From Marchantia polymorpha subsp. ruderalis (lineage: Eukaryota; Streptophyta; Marchantiopsida; Marchantiales; Marchantiaceae), in contig AP031352.1 of assembly GCA_037833965.1 (NCBI GenBank), positions 20,936,501-21,000,500 on the forward strand: DNA of 64,000 bases, written 5' to 3'. Shown piece after piece: positions 1 to 12,254 of the stretch; the first letter of the stretch is position 1; each line of letters starts with the position of its first letter. Both the position numbers and the translations under genes were made by a program. Under the pieces are notes generated by a model. The model was not told the DNA's origin. It saw only the letters and a list, made by a program, of their open reading frames with translations, and did not search any database.

Positions 1-450
1 AACTTCGCGCCTACCTCAAACCCTATTTCGCCTGTGCGCAGGCAAACTTCCTTCGTCCGCGCATAGGACAAAACTTCTCCGCCTGTGCGCAGGCGAAGAG
101 CTGAGTATCTTACAACCTTCATAACTCCCGGAGTGCTTATCCGTTGTTGGCGTTCTTGGGCTCGTTGGAATCAGCGCATCGAGCTCTTTCCAACGAGATC
201 CTAACTAAGCCAAGACGTTTGGGGGTGGACCTAAGTATGAAGGATTTCCCTACCGCCGCGGACGCAGCTCCGAGGCGGGTTTTGCGCCTTGCGCCGTAGG
301 GATCCTACTCCTAGAGGTCCCTCGAGAATCTCTGCGATCTTCCGAATTCACTCTGTTTTGATGCACCGAAGGCTATTTACATTGCTGCCGGGGTACAGTT
401 TTCCAAAAATGTTTTAATTTCCTCAAAATTACCAAAAGTGGGGTACCACA
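1..450 (-). repeat. LTR fragment, minus orientation, running off the left edge
   Basis: The right end is the LTR start read on the minus strand (TGTGGTACCCC at 450 going left). It is the first ~450 bases of the gypsy-family LTR found throughout the window, here with a deletion of roughly 80 bases near 300-320 compared with 1370-1470. It sits inside the LTR piece that continues at 451. The next five bases (CGGCG) may be one half of a target-site duplication, but the other half lies outside the window. No gene is supported here. Confidence 0.8.
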
Positions 451-1590
451 CGGCGATGTCGAGAATGCTTAGCAGCCAGCAGATGGACGCGCGCAGCTCG
501 CACTAGAGAATGGAATCGCGAATTCAAGAATGGGACGCTCTCCGCCTCCCGGTCGAAGGTCATGGTCGGCTCTTGCTCGTGGAGAACGACTCAATTGATG
601 GCCGCGCTGGCTCTACGCTGAAACGGTCTCCGCTCTCACGCGCGGCTTCACGCTCCGCCGTCGCCGATTAAACTCTCACGCTTGAATTGGCGAATTTGAA
701 CTCTGCGAGCGCACTACGCCGCGGACATGGGTGCGCAGCGCCGAAGGCGGATTTTCCGCCTTGCGCGGTACACTCGTTCGTACCGCTCCTCAGCCAATCC
801 TCTTCTGCCTCGGCGCGCGTGTCCGTATGTCGGACAAAAGTTCAACTCCCGCCTGCGCGCAGGCGAACTTCTCGGCGGATTCTCCGCCGGCGCGAAACTT
901 CACCCTCCTATGCACAAGCGCTCGCCTGTGCGCAGGCGAAGTCCGTCCGCGTCGATGCGCTGGCGCGGAAGGCGTTGACCGCGGTCAACCGACTCCGTCC
1001 AGACTGTCTGTTCCTTGTCTCTCCGTCGGCGCTCTCGCCGCCGCAACTCCGTCCGTCCAAGAGCGCATCCATCCGTCCCGTCCGTACAGTCAGTACGGAT
1101 TTTACTATTCTGGCGCATAGGACAAAACTTCCTTCGTCCGCGCATAGGACAAAACTTCTCCGCCTGTGCGTAGGCGAAGAGCTGAGTATCTTACAACCTT
1201 CATAACTCCCGGAGTGCTTATCCGTTGTTGGCGTTCTTGGGCTCGTTGGAACCAGCGCGTCAAGCTCTTTCCAACGAGACCCAAACTAAGTCAAGACGTT
1301 TGGGGGTTGACCTAAATATGAAGGATTTCCCTACCGCCGCGGACGCAGCGCCGAAGGCGGGTTTTGCGCCTTGCGCCGTAGGGATCCTAACTGCAGAGCC
1401 CGCAGGGAGGGTGGTGCCCGTCCTTACCGCTGCACCCAACTCCTAGATTCTACGAGGTCCCTCGAGAATCTCTGCAATCTTCCGAATTCACTCTGTTTTG
1501 ATGCACCGAAGGCTATTTACATTGATGTTGGGGTACAGTTTTCCAAAAATGTTTTAATTTCCTCAAAATTACCAAAAGTGGGGTACCACA
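451..1590 (-). repeat. LTR fragment, minus orientation (5' third of LTR)
   Basis: Reads on the minus strand as the LTR start (TGTGGTACC at 1590), the ~1.2 kb GC-rich leader, and the beginning of the LTR-encoded ORF region near 451-640, which contains stops and substitutions. It is visibly more diverged than the other copies. The bases after 1590 (AGCAC) fit a target site inside the coiled-coil part of another LTR ORF, so this copy is itself inserted into the LTR piece at 1591-1796. Small open frames here are low-complexity shadows. Confidence 0.75.
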
Positions 1591-1796
1591 AGCACTAATT
1601 TCTGAGCAAGCTCAGAATTGAATTTTGTCAGAGGAGCTCGTGCGACAGACGCGGTTGTTAGAGCAGTGTCAGCTTGCACGACAGGCGGATGAGGAATTAA
1701 TCCGCAGGCTGCAATCCGAGTGCGGAGAATTGAAAGCACAGCGTGCGGATGCCGAATCGCAGTTGGTAGTAATTGAAGACGATCGCCAACGAGAGG
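1591..1796 (+). repeat. Left half of the LTR split by Element A
   Basis: Encodes part of the coiled coil of the LTR ORF (reads as SEELVRQTRLLEQCQLARQA near 1627-1690) with frame damage near the left edge. The segment stops at AGAGG (1792-1796), the left copy of Element A's target-site duplication, and resumes at 23347 with AGAGG and the next part of the same coiled coil. It is therefore older than Element A. Confidence 0.85.
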
Positions 1797-4522
1797 TGTG
1801 GTACCCCACTTTTGGCAATTTTGAGAAAATTAAAACATTTTTTGGAAAACTGTACCCTGGCAGCATTGTAAATAGCCTTCGGTACATCAAAACAGAGTGA
1901 ATCCGGAAGATCGCGGGGATTCTCGAGGGATCTTGTAGAATCTGGGATTTGGGGTGCCGCAGCAAGCACAGGCACCACCCTCCCTGCGAGCTCCGCAGTT
2001 AGGATCTCTACGGCGCAAGGCGCAAAACCCGCCTTCGGAGGTTGCGGCCGCGGCTGTAGGGAAACCCCCGTAATTAGGTAAACCCTCGGGCGCCTTGACC
2101 AAGTTAGGGTCCGGTTGGAAAGAGCTCGACGCGCTGATTCTAACGAGCCCAAGAGCGCTTGGAACGGACGAGGACTTAGGGAGTTATCGCTACTGGAAGA
2201 AACGGAGGCGGTCGCCTACGACGGAAGGAGTTCGCCACCGGCGCGAATTCCGCCTACGCGGAAGGGGGATTCAAGTTTTGTCCTATGCGCGGACGAAGGC
2301 GTTCGCCTGTGCACAGGCGAAGTAGGGTTAGGGAAGGCGCGAAGTCCGCCTACGCACAGGCGTTCGCCTGTGCACAGGCACTTCGGCGTCGGCGGAAAAT
2401 CCGCCTTGGGCCCTAGAAATGCGCCTTGTGAGGTAGAAAGTGTACGGCGCCTTCCGCGCCAGCGCAGCGCAGCGTACGTCGGAAGAGCCGCCAGAGTAAT
2501 CCAATAGGTACGGACCGTGCGGACAGCACGGGTGGATGCGCTCTTGGACGGACGGAGTTGCGGCGGCGGAAGCGCCGACGGAGAGACAAGGAACGGACAG
2601 ACTGGACGGAGACGGCTGACCACGGTCAACGCCTTCCGCGCCAGCGCAGCGCCGCGGACGGAGTTCGCCTGCGCACAGGCGAACGCCTGTGCACAGGAGG
2701 ATGTTCAAGTTCCGCGCCGGCGGAGAATCCGCCGAGGCCCCTGCCTGCGCACAGGCAGGAGTTGAATTTTTGTCCGACATGCGGACGCACGCGTCAAGGC
2801 AGAAGGAGATTGGCCGAAGGGCGGTACGAACAAGTGTACCGCGCAAGGCGGAAAACTCGCCTTCGGCGCTACGCCCCCATGTCCGCAGGGTGACACGCTC
2901 GCGGAGTTCAAATCCGCCAATTCGAGCGTGAGAGTTTAATCGACGACGGCGGAGCGTGAAGCCGCGCGTGAGAGCGAAGACCGTTCCAGCGTACAGCCGG
3001 CGCGGCCATCAAGTGAGACGTTCTTCACGACCAAGAGCCGACCATGACCTTCGACCGGGCGGCGGAGAGCGTCTCATTCTTGAATTCGCGATTCCAATCT
3101 CTTGTGCGCGCTGCGCGCATCCATCTGCTGGCTGCGGACCATTCTCGTCGTCGTCGCACAGGAGATTTCTTGTTGATTGAGGGAGAAGTGAGTGCGCGTG
3201 ATTTGGAATTGAGAGCGATTAGAGTTTGCCGAGAGAGAAAGAAACGCGGACAGTGCGGAAGTAGAATGAGCGGGCGAGCGAACCCCAGGAACGCAATGAC
3301 GAGACCGAGCAGATTGCGGATGGTGCCACTTCGCCTGCCGCAGAACGGGCTGCGCGCTTTCGAGGAGCGCTTAATAGCAAGAAAGCTCGATTTCTTGCTA
3401 TGGGGATGGAATTACATCTGCGCGAATATGGTGCGCGAGTGGCTAGAGCCACAGGGACCACCCTCGCGCGGATTGCGTCCGCATGTTGACCGGTGGACAG
3501 TCCAAGATTGGGCGCAGGCGTTGGGAAGATGTGCTGGCATGCCAGGGCATCTCCTTTTCGACAGTGAGAGCATCAAGGTGACCAAGCAAGAAGAGGCGCA
3601 ATTTGTGGAGCTGTTCAAGACCGGGAGGTCTACCAAGAATGGGTACAGGACCCGTGATTACAAAGATCGATTTCGCCGGACTTTGTCCGCGGCGCTGATG
3701 CAATTACTGCAGCCGCACCGCGCCTGCTACATCACATTGTGGCAGGTCTCTTTTGTGGAGTGCGTCATCGAGGGAACTCCAATTCATTTGAACTCAGCTG
3801 ACAGTGCAGACACGGCGACGATTGCGACGGAGATAGGAAGTGCGTCGCCAGAGAGGCGAGAGGAAGCGCGGACGACCGCAGGAGCAACGGGCCACGCTGC
3901 AACCTCGTCGGGAGAGAGGCCGCCTACGGGCCAAGGGCCTCCGGAGTTACCACGTGCGATGCGGACAGATGTTCCGTTTGCGCACAGGCGAACCTCCGCG
4001 GACGGACGAGCCTCCGCGGACCGGCGAACACAAGTGGACGTGGATCTACGCTTACGCGTGGGAAGGAGCAGTCCGCCTGTGCACAGGCGCTCGCCTTTGC
4101 ACAGGTCGCCTGTGCACAGGTCACCTGTGCACAGAACACCTCCACACGTGCCGCCTGTGCACAGGCAAGAATCACCCCCGTTCCAACGTAGGAAGGGGAA
4201 GGAGCCGGCGGAAGAACCGCCTACGAGACACCGGCCCTCGGGGCCAGACCCTCCGGCGCACCACGCGCCGCAATTCGCGCCTTCGGCGCCAGGGCCTTCG
4301 AGCCGAGGAGATACGAGCAGAAAGCGTGCGGAGGCCGCACCGTCGGCGGAAAGTCCGCCGATAGATGCGCCTTCGGCGGTAGGGCCTATAGGCCAAGGAA
4401 CATCGGGCGTGCGGCCCCCGGCCATGTCGCCTTCGGCGATAGATGTCCGCGGCGCTACGCCTGCGGCGGACAAGGCGCCGGCACATGCGCCTGCGCACGG
4501 GCCGGGCACAGCCCCCACGGAC

Positions 4523-7500
4523 TGTAATAACCCACTAAAGGCTAAAACTGCAATATAGTGGTAGAAAGGTCGAACCCACAGGGACAGAGGAACACACAGG
4601 GTACAAAGTGTCACGTTTTAACAGACTATTGAGGAGTTTGAATTCTCAGGCAACTGTCACTCCCAGAAATACTGCAAGTGTCCACTCGGAGCGCACTCGG
4701 AGGTCGCACAGTGCAGCGTAACACACACACGCACACACCTGAAACTACAGAAACACAACCCAGAGATCCGTTAGGACCTCTACTTCAGGATTTCAGGGGG
4801 AAAGTCTCTCGCGAGCACACTCGGCGAAGCTGCGGGTAGTGACTTCCAACTCCGGCTTTTACAACGCTTCCACTAGCTTGCTGCTAGCGTAGGAAACCCG
4901 GTTTGGACTGCCTACTTCGGATCGAAGTCACTCATACGCGGTGAACAACACTCTCAACTCACAAAACGCGCAGAGAACACAGGTCCGCATTGAAGGACTC
5001 ACTGAGAAACATTCCAGTAACACAACAACAGTCTATTGAAGAGTTTGAATTCTCAGGCACTTGTCATTCCCAGAAATACTACAGGGGTTACCCTCAAGGC
5101 ACCTGCTGCAGCGTAACCTGAATTTACAACCAAGGCTTACACGAAGTGGCAAAACTTCACTTTGGCATTCAGGGGAAAAATCCCAAAGGAGTACAATCAG
5201 AAAGAAACACTCGAAGGTGTAGGGGCGAAACTGTTCAAGTATCTAACTAGTCACTGGCTCTGAGCATCGGCAGTCACCCGTAGGTGCAGTTCCGAACTAC
5301 TCAAGTCTCTAACCAATGTACTAGCTCTGAACATTCGGCCGCAGGCCTTCAGCTACAAAATGCGGAACGCTAAGTTGTAACTCCTCGTGCGTGGTGACAG
5401 AACTCAAGGACACAAACACGCAAAGGAAATGGGTTCCTGATCTGCACTTCTGAAATTGGGAAAGAACCCCAGGCAAAACGCCTGGAACTATTTTATACCT
5501 TCTAAGTCCTACCTAGCACTACACTGCACTACGCTACACGCCTGCACGGAACCACGCTACACTACACTCCGCGGAACCTGTACTACGTCTCCTGCGCGGC
5601 CGACTGCCGCGCACTAACTCCCTACCCTGCCACTCTTCCGCTCGACTACGCAGTCCCAACCGCTGCAACGCCGCGGACACCTCCCCCTCGAGGGCGGACA
5701 TGGTATCCTGTGCCTTCGACAGAAAGGCCTCGAGCTTCTTCGCTACCTTCCGCCGACTCCTACTGTCGCCTGACAACAACCCGGCTGCGCGCAATTCAAA
5801 CTCACGCAGTGTGAGTTTCTCCTGCGCCTTCACTTCCCAGTGGGCGTAGCCCTTGAGACAGTGGGCGACTCGCCTCGCCGTCTCCACCTTCGTGCGATCC
5901 GCCTCCTTCCTGCGATCCTCTTCAATGGTCACTAATTGCGATTCGGCTTCAGCACGTTGCGCTCTCAATTCGCCACACTCTGACTGTAAACTGCGGATTA
6001 ATTCTTCATCCGCCTGCCGTGCGAGCTGACATTGTTCCAACAACCGCGTCTGTCGCACGAGCTCCTCTGACAAAATCCGATTCTGGGCCTGCTCAGAGTT
6101 GAGTGCCTCCTTGACCTTCACCTGCTCCTTGGTGAGCTTGCCCAGTTTCTCATCCTTCATCTTCTCGGAGTGCTTGTAGAATTTCTGATTAAGCTTGTAC
6201 TGTCCCCACAAGCACTCATGCTTCTCCTTCAAGTCCCTCAACTCCTGGTCCACTCTAGCTAATAGCTTGCTGGTGTGGACTTTAGTGCGAGTCCGCCTGC
6301 GCACTAACTCGATGTAAGATCCCGGCTGGAGTGGGTCGGCGTATTTATCGACCTTGCGATCCAAGTACCGCAGCAACGGAATCACCTGCTAAGAGAGCGC
6401 CGCCGCCGGCGCTCCAACAATTTCCTCCTCCTCCTCCTCGGTGTCTTCTGCTCCTGACATTTCTTCCGTGGAGCCTCCGTCGTCATCATCCGAGTGGAGA
6501 ATTTCAGTCGCCATTGATTGCGTCGGCGACTGCCCCGAGTGGGGCTGCACGTCCTCGACGTGTGCTGCCTGCGAAGGCACGGCTGCAGCCTCGCTGCTCG
6601 TCGCCAAAATGTCTAAGGCGGAAGGCGAATGTATCCGTGCGGCATCCCCGTCTCTCGCTTGTTGATGGTCTACCGCATCCTCTCTGCCTCTGTCGTCCGT
6701 CGCCGGAGGTGATTGAGCGGAGGGTGGCTGCGCGGGGTTGGATTGCGCATCGCGCATCGAGATTTCATCCCGCTGACAGTCACTCCGCTCCTCCGTCTGC
6801 TGCTCCCTTGATCGGTCCGTGGGGGCTGTGCCCGGCCCGTGCGCAGGCGCATGTGCCGGCGCCTTGTCCGCCGCAGGCGTAGCGCCGCGGACATCTATCG
6901 CCGAAGGCGACATGACCGGGGGCCGCACGCCCGATCCTCCTTGGCCTATAGGCCCTACCGCCGAAGGCGCATCTATCGGCGGACTTCCCGCCGATGGTGC
7001 GGCCTCCGCACGCTCTCTGCTCGTATCTCCTCGGCTCGAAGGCCCTGGCGCCGAAGGCGCGAATTGCGGCGCGTGGTGCGCCGGAGGGTCTGGCCCCGAG
7101 GGCCGGTGTCTCGTAGGCGGTTCTTCCGCCGGCTCCTTCCCCTTCCTACGTTGGAACGGGGGTGATTCTTGCCTGTGCACAGGCGGCACGTGTGGAGGTG
7201 TTCTGTGCACAGGTGACCTGTGCACAGGCGACCTGTGCACAGGCGAGCGCCTGTGCACAGGCGGACTGCTCCTTCCCACGCGTAAGCGTAGATCCACGTC
7301 CACTTGTGTTCGCCGGTCCGCGGAGGCTCGTCCGTCCGCGGAGGTTCGCCTGTGCGCAAACGGAACATCTGTCCGCATCGCACGTGGTAACTCCGGAGGC
7401 CCTTGGCCCGTAGGCGGCCTCTCTCCCGACGAGGTTGCAGCGTGGCCCGCTGCTCCTGCGGTCGTCCGCGCTTCCTCTCGCCTCTCTGGCGACGCACTTC

Positions 7501-9871
7501 CTATCTCCGTCGCAATCGTCGCCGTGTCTGCACTGTCAGCTGGCAACACCAGTCTGCGTGCCTTCTGCTTCGGCCGGCTGTATGGCTCGCACAGCGGCCG
7601 CGGTCGAATGGGAGCAGAGGGTTCTTGATGCTGCTCCTCTTCGGACTCTTCCCTCCATCGCCGCTTCCGCGGCACTCGCGCCGCAGGGGTGTGTCTCCCT
7701 TCGTCCCTCCGTCTTGATGGGGTAGAAGTCGGTGACTCCTCCGCATCAGTGTCGACCTCGTTCTCCCGCACATACTTCCCGGGATGGTCGATGGACAATG
7801 GCGGAAAATGTTCAAGCTCCGCCGCTGTCAAACAATTCCGCTGTCGATAAAAATTGATGAGGAAAGGAGAAAGATGGTTTAGCGTTCCCCCCTTCTCCTC
7901 AAACGCGTGCTGTCGCATCACCCTGTGCAGGATGCTCGCCCAGTGAATGGGAGTTCCCTCGATGACGCACTCCACAAAAGAGACCTGCCACAATGTGATG
8001 TAGCAGGCACGGTGCGGCTGCAGTAATTGCATCAGCGCTGCGGACAAAGTCCGGCGAAATCGATCTTTGTAATCACGGGTCCTGTACCCATTCTTGGTAG
8101 ACCTCCCGGTCTTGAACAGCTCCACAAATTGCGCCTCTTCTTGCTTGGTCACCTTGATGCTCTCGCTGTCGAAAAGGAGATGCCCTGGCATGCCAGCACA
8201 TCTTCCCAACGCCTGCGCCCAATCTTGGACTGTCCACCGGTCAACATGCGGACGCAATCCGCGCGAGGGTGGTCCCTGTGGCTCTAGCCACTCGCGCACC
8301 ATATTCGCGCAGATGTAATTCCATCCCCATAGCAAGAAATCGAGCTTTCTTACTATTAAGCGCTCCTCGAAAGCGCGCAGCCCGTTCTGCGGCAGGCGAA
8401 GTGGCACCATCCGCAATCTGCTCGGTCTCGTCATTGCGTTCCTGGGGTTCGCTCGCCCGCTCATTCTACTTCCGCACTGTCCGCGTTTCTTTCTCTCTCG
8501 GCAAACTCTAATCGCTCTCAATTCCAAATCACGCGCACTCACTTCTCCCTCAATCAGCAAGAAATCTCCTGTGCGACGACGACGAGAATGTTCCGCAGCC
8601 AGCAGATGGATGCGCGCAGCGCGCACAAGAGATTGGAATCGCGAATTCAAGAATGGGACGTTCTCCGCCGCCCGGTCGAAGGTCATGGTCGTCTCTTGGT
8701 CGTGAAGAACGTCTCACTTGATGGCCGCGCCGGCTGTACGCTGGAACGGTCTTCGCTCTCACGCGCGGCTTCACGCTCCGCCGTCGTCGATTAAACTCTC
8801 ACGCTCGAATTGGCGGATTTGAACTCCGCGAGCGTGTCACCCTCCGGACATGGGGGCGTAGCGCCGAAGGCGAGTTTTCCGCCTTGCGCGGTACACTTGT
8901 TCGTACCGCCCTTCGGCCAATCTCCTTCTGCCTTGACGCGTGCGTCCGCATGTCGGACAAAAATTCAACTCCTGCCTGTGCGCAGGCAGGGACCTCGGCG
9001 GATTCTTCGCCGGCGCGGAACTTGAACATCCTCCTGTGCACAGGCGTTCTCCTGTGCACAGGCGAACTCCGTCCGCGGCGCTGCCCTGGCGCGGAAGGCG
9101 TTGACCGTGGTCAGCCGTCTCCGTCCAGTCTGTCCGTTCCTTGTCTCTCCGTCGGCGCTTCCGCCGCCGCAACTCCGTCCGTCCAAGAGCGCATCCACCC
9201 GTGCCGTCCGCACGGTCCGTACCTATTGGATTACTCTGGCGGCTCTTCCGACGTACGCTGCGCTGCGCTGGCGCGGAAGGCGCCGTACACTTTCTACCTC
9301 ACAAGGCGCATTTCTAGGGCCCAAGGCGGATTTCCCGCCGACGCCGAAGCGCCTGTGCACAGGCGAACGCCTTCGTCCGCGCATAGGACAAAACTTGAAT
9401 CCCCCTTCCGCGTAGGCGGAATTCGCGCCAGTGGCGAACTCCTTCCGCCGTAGGCGACCGCCTCCGTTTCTTCCAGTAGCGATAACTCCTTAAGTCCTCG
9501 TCCGTTCCAAGCGTTCTTGGGCTCGTTAGAATCAGCGCGTCGAGCTCTTTCCAACGGGACCCTAACTTGGTCAAGGCGCCCGAGGGTTTACCTAATTACG
9601 GGGGTTTCCCTACAGCCGCGGACGCAACCTCCGAAGGCGGATTTTGCGCCTTGCGCTGTAGAGATCCTAACTGCGGAGCTCGCAGGGAGGGTGGTGCCTG
9701 TGCGTGCTGCGGCACCCCAAATCCCAGATTCTACAAGATCCCTCGAGAATTCCCGCGATCTTCCGGATTCACTCTGTTTTGATGTACCGAAGGCTATTTA
9801 CAATGCTGCCAGGGTACAGTTTTCCAAAAAGGTTTTAATTTCCTCAAAATTGCCAAAAGTGGGGTACCACA
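4523..9871 (-). mobile_element. Solo LTR, minus orientation, nested in Element A 5' LTR
   Basis: On the minus strand it begins TGTGGTACC (9871) and ends TTATTACA (4523), 5,349 bp. It is flanked by CGGAC on both sides (4518-4522 and 9872-9876). The 3' LTR of Element A shows the uninterrupted target with a single CGGAC (near 21046). There is no internal region, so this is a solo LTR left by recombination between two LTRs. It keeps the whole LTR gene, TATA (5491-5497, minus) and CA microsatellite (about 4720-4738). Confidence 0.95.
5534..8686 (-). pseudogene. LTR-encoded ORF in solo LTR, one nonsense codon
   Basis: Full-length collinear copy of the ~1,040-residue LTR protein, starting ATG at 8686. 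It is open for 765 codons through the N-terminal domain, Pro/Arg-rich middle and EEEEEE acidic patch. A single GAG-to-TAG change at 6389-6391 then stops it in the sequence AALS-E-QVIPLLRYLDRK. The remaining coiled-coil part (6388-5534) is open. A truncated protein lacking the coiled coil could still be made. No other frame damage is visible. Confidence 0.88.
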
Positions 9872-11193
9872 CGGACCGATCAAGGGAGCAGCAGACGGAG
9901 GAGCGGAGTGACTGTCAGCGGGATGAAATCTCGATGCGCGATGCGCAATCCAACCCCGCGCAGCCACCCTCCGCTCAATCACCTCCGGCGACGGACGACA
10001 GAGGCAGAGAGGATGCGGTAGACCATCAACAAGCGAGAGACGGGGATGCCGCACGGAAACATTCGCCTTCCGCCTTAGACATTTTGGCGACGAGCAGCGA
10101 GGCTGCAGCCGTGCCTTCGCAGGCAGCACACGTCGAGGACGTGCAGCCCCACTCAGGGCAGTCGCCGACGCAATCAATGGCGACTGAAATTCTCCACTCG
10201 GATGATGACGACGGAGGCTCCACGGAAGAAATGTCAGGAGCAGAAGACACCGAGGAGGAGGAGGAGGAAATTGTTGGAGCGCCGGCGGCGGCGCTCTCTG
10301 AGCAGGTGATTCCGTTGCTGCGGTACTTGGATCGCAAGGTCGATAAATACGCCGACCCACTCCAGCCGGGATCTTACATCGAGTTAGTGCGCAAGAGGAC
10401 TCGCACTAAAGTCCACACCAGCAAGCTATTAGCTAGAGTGGACCAGGAGTTGAGGGACTTGAAGGAGAAGCATGAGTGCTTGTGGGGATAGTACAAGCTT
10501 AATCAGAAATTCTACAAGCACTCCGAGAAGATGAAGGATGAGAAACTGGGCGAGCTCACCAAGGAGCAGGTGAAGGTCAAGGAGGCACTCAACTCTGAGC
10601 AGGCCCAGAATCGGATTTTGTCAGAGGAGCTCGTGCGACAGACGCGGTTGTTGGAACAATGTCAGCTCGCACGGCAGGCGGATGAAGAATTAATCCGCAG
10701 GTTACAGTCAGAGTGTGGCGAATTGAGGGCGCAACGTGCTGAAGCCGAATCGCAATTAGTGACGATTGAAGAGGATCGCAGGAAGGAGGCGGATCGCACG
10801 AAGGTGGAGACGGCGAGGCGAGTCACCCACTGTCTCAAGGGCTACGCCCACTGGGAAGTGAAGGCGCAGGAGAAACTCACACTGCGTGAGTTTGAATTGC
10901 GCGCAGCCGGGTTGTTGTCAGGCGACAGTAGGAGTCGGCGGAAGGTAGCGAAGAAGCTCGAGGCCTTTCTGTCGAAGGCACAGGATACCATGTCTGCCCT
11001 CGAGGGGGAGGTGTCCGCGGCGTTGCAGCGGTTGGGACTGCGTAGTCGAGCGGAAGAGTGGCGGGGTAGGGAGTTAGTGCGCGGCAGTCGGCCGCGCAGG
11101 AGACGTAGTACAGGTTCCGCGGAGTGTAGTGTAGCGTGGTTCCGTGCAGGCGTGTAGCGTAGTGCAGTGTAGTGCTAGGTAGGACTTAGAAGG

Positions 11194-11200
11194 TATAAAA
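11194..11200 (+). promoter_or_regulatory. TATA box of Element A 5' LTR
   Basis: TATAAAA lies about 37 bases after the stop of the LTR ORF and just before a CCAGGC/GCCTGG hairpin (11206-11222). This layout is repeated in the other LTRs. It is the best candidate promoter for the genomic RNA, placing U3/R here; that is inference from position. Confidence 0.6.
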
Positions 11201-12190
11201 TAGTTCCAGGCGTTTTGCCTGGGGTTCTTTCCCATCAGAAGTATAGATCAGGAACCCATTTCCTTTGCGTGTTTGTGTCCTTGAGTTCTGTCACCACGCA
11301 CGAGGAGTTACAACTTAGCGTTCCGCATTTTGTAGCTGAAGGCCTTCGGCCGAATGTTCAGAGCTAGTACATTGGTTAGAGACTTGAGTAGTTCGGATCT
11401 GCACCTGCGGGTGATTGCCGATGCTCAGAGCCAGTGACTAGTTAGATACTTGAACAGTTTCGCCCCTACACCTTCGAGTGTTTCTTTCTGATTGTACTCC
11501 TTGGGATTTTTCCCCTGAATGCCAAAGTGAAGTTTTGCTACTTCGTGTAAACCTTGGTTGTAAATTCAGGTCACGCTGCAGCAGGTGCCTTGAGGGTAAC
11601 CCCTGTAGTATTTCTGGGAATGACAAGTGCCTGAGAATTCAAACTCTTCAATAGACTGTTGTTGTGTTACTGGAATGTTTCACAGTGAGTCCTTCAGGGC
11701 GGACCTGTGTTCTCTGCGCGTTTTGTGAGTTGAGAGTGTTGTTCACCGCGTAGGAGTGACTTCGATCCGAAGTAGGCAGTCCAAACCGGGTTTCCTACAC
11801 TAGCAGCAAGCTAGTGGAAGTGTTGTAAAAGCCGGAGTTGGAAGTCACTGCCCGCAGCTTTGCCGAGTGTGCTCGTGAGAGACTTTCCCCCTGAAATCTT
11901 GAAGTAGAGGTCCTAACGGATCTCTGGGTTGTGTTTCTGTAGTTTCAGGTGTGTGTGTGTGTGTGTGTGTTACGCTGCACTGTGCGACCTCCGAGTGCGC
12001 TCCGAGTGGACACTTGCAGTATTTCTGGGAGTGACAGTTGCCTGAGAATTCAAACTCCTCAATAGTCTGTTAAAACGTGACACTTTGTACCCTGTGTGTT
12101 CCTCTGTCCCTGTGGGTTCGACCTTTCTACCACTATATTGCAGTTTTAGCCTTTAGTGGGTTATTACATAAGAAGCCGACAACTTCTTTT

Positions 12191-12207
12191 TGGCGCCGCT
12201 GCCGGGG
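12191..12207 (+). other. Primer binding site, tRNA-Asp type (Element A)
   Basis: TGGCGCCGCTGCCGGGG lies 22 bases inside the LTR end. It is complementary to the 3' end of plant tRNA-Asp apart from one position (GCT where the complement would be GTT). The same sequence and spacing occur in Element B. Plant Tat/Athila-type elements commonly use this type of primer site. Confidence 0.8.
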
Positions 12208-12254
12208 ACAGTTGCGTCAACACCGGGGTTTTTACGAGCAGCCATGCTCGGTGA

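Larger units (their letters stand above)
3044..11157 (+). pseudogene. LTR-encoded ORF of Element A 5' LTR, broken
   Basis: Same gene as the intact copy at 19212-22331. The first part (3044-4522) carries the conserved N-terminal domain, then a ~400-bp deletion that removes the end of this domain and part of the linker (WASILH... to ...LVLP is missing; about nine unrelated bases sit at 3786-3795). A solo LTR in opposite orientation cuts the gene at 4523-9871. The second part (9877-11157) resumes exactly at the duplicated CGGAC and runs through the acidic patch and coiled coil, but has a CAG-to-TAG stop at about 10489. It cannot make the full protein. Confidence 0.85.
1797..12168 (+). repeat. 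5' LTR of Element A (interrupted by a solo LTR)
   Basis: Starts TGTGGTACCCC and ends TTATTACA. Removing the nested LTR (4523-9871) and one CGGAC leaves about 5.0 kb, against 5,382 bp for the 3' LTR. Most of the difference is a ~400-bp deletion at about 3786-3795 inside the LTR ORF. Parts in order: GC-rich leader full of short palindromes (1797-3043), LTR ORF (3044-11157, broken), TATA at 11194, hairpin, then R/U5-like sequence with a GT microsatellite at about 11949-11970. Confidence 0.93.

Noticed and set aside
2328-2846. 172-codon antisense frame in the LTR leader, present in several copies.
   Set aside because: It consists of palindrome-derived low-complexity sequence, varies in length between copies, and has no recognisable motif. 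Presence in all copies follows from recent descent.
3784-4614. Long minus-strand open frame opposite the LTR ORF (also 6819-7628, 20270-21046, 28445-29200, 32723-33712, 44306-45253, 49162-50151).
   Set aside because: It mirrors the Pro/Arg-rich part of the sense ORF in every copy. GC-rich palindromic sequence lacks stops on both strands, the product is low-complexity, and it does not extend over the conserved domain.
7185-7265. Regularly spaced CCTGTGCACAGG repeats suggested a CRISPR-like array.
   Set aside because: The spacers are one to a few bases, the repeats lie inside a coding frame, and the sequence is eukaryotic.
9517-10491. 324-codon plus-strand frame crossing 9871.
   Set aside because: It fuses antisense leader of the solo LTR to the linker and acidic part of the host LTR ORF. 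Only the part after 9877 is real coding sequence.
12100-12150. tRNA-like wording near the LTR end (GGGTTCGACC on one strand, TATAGTGGTA on the other).
   Set aside because: The A-box-like and B-box-like pieces are on opposite strands and no cloverleaf can be drawn. It is an LTR-end motif shared by all copies.
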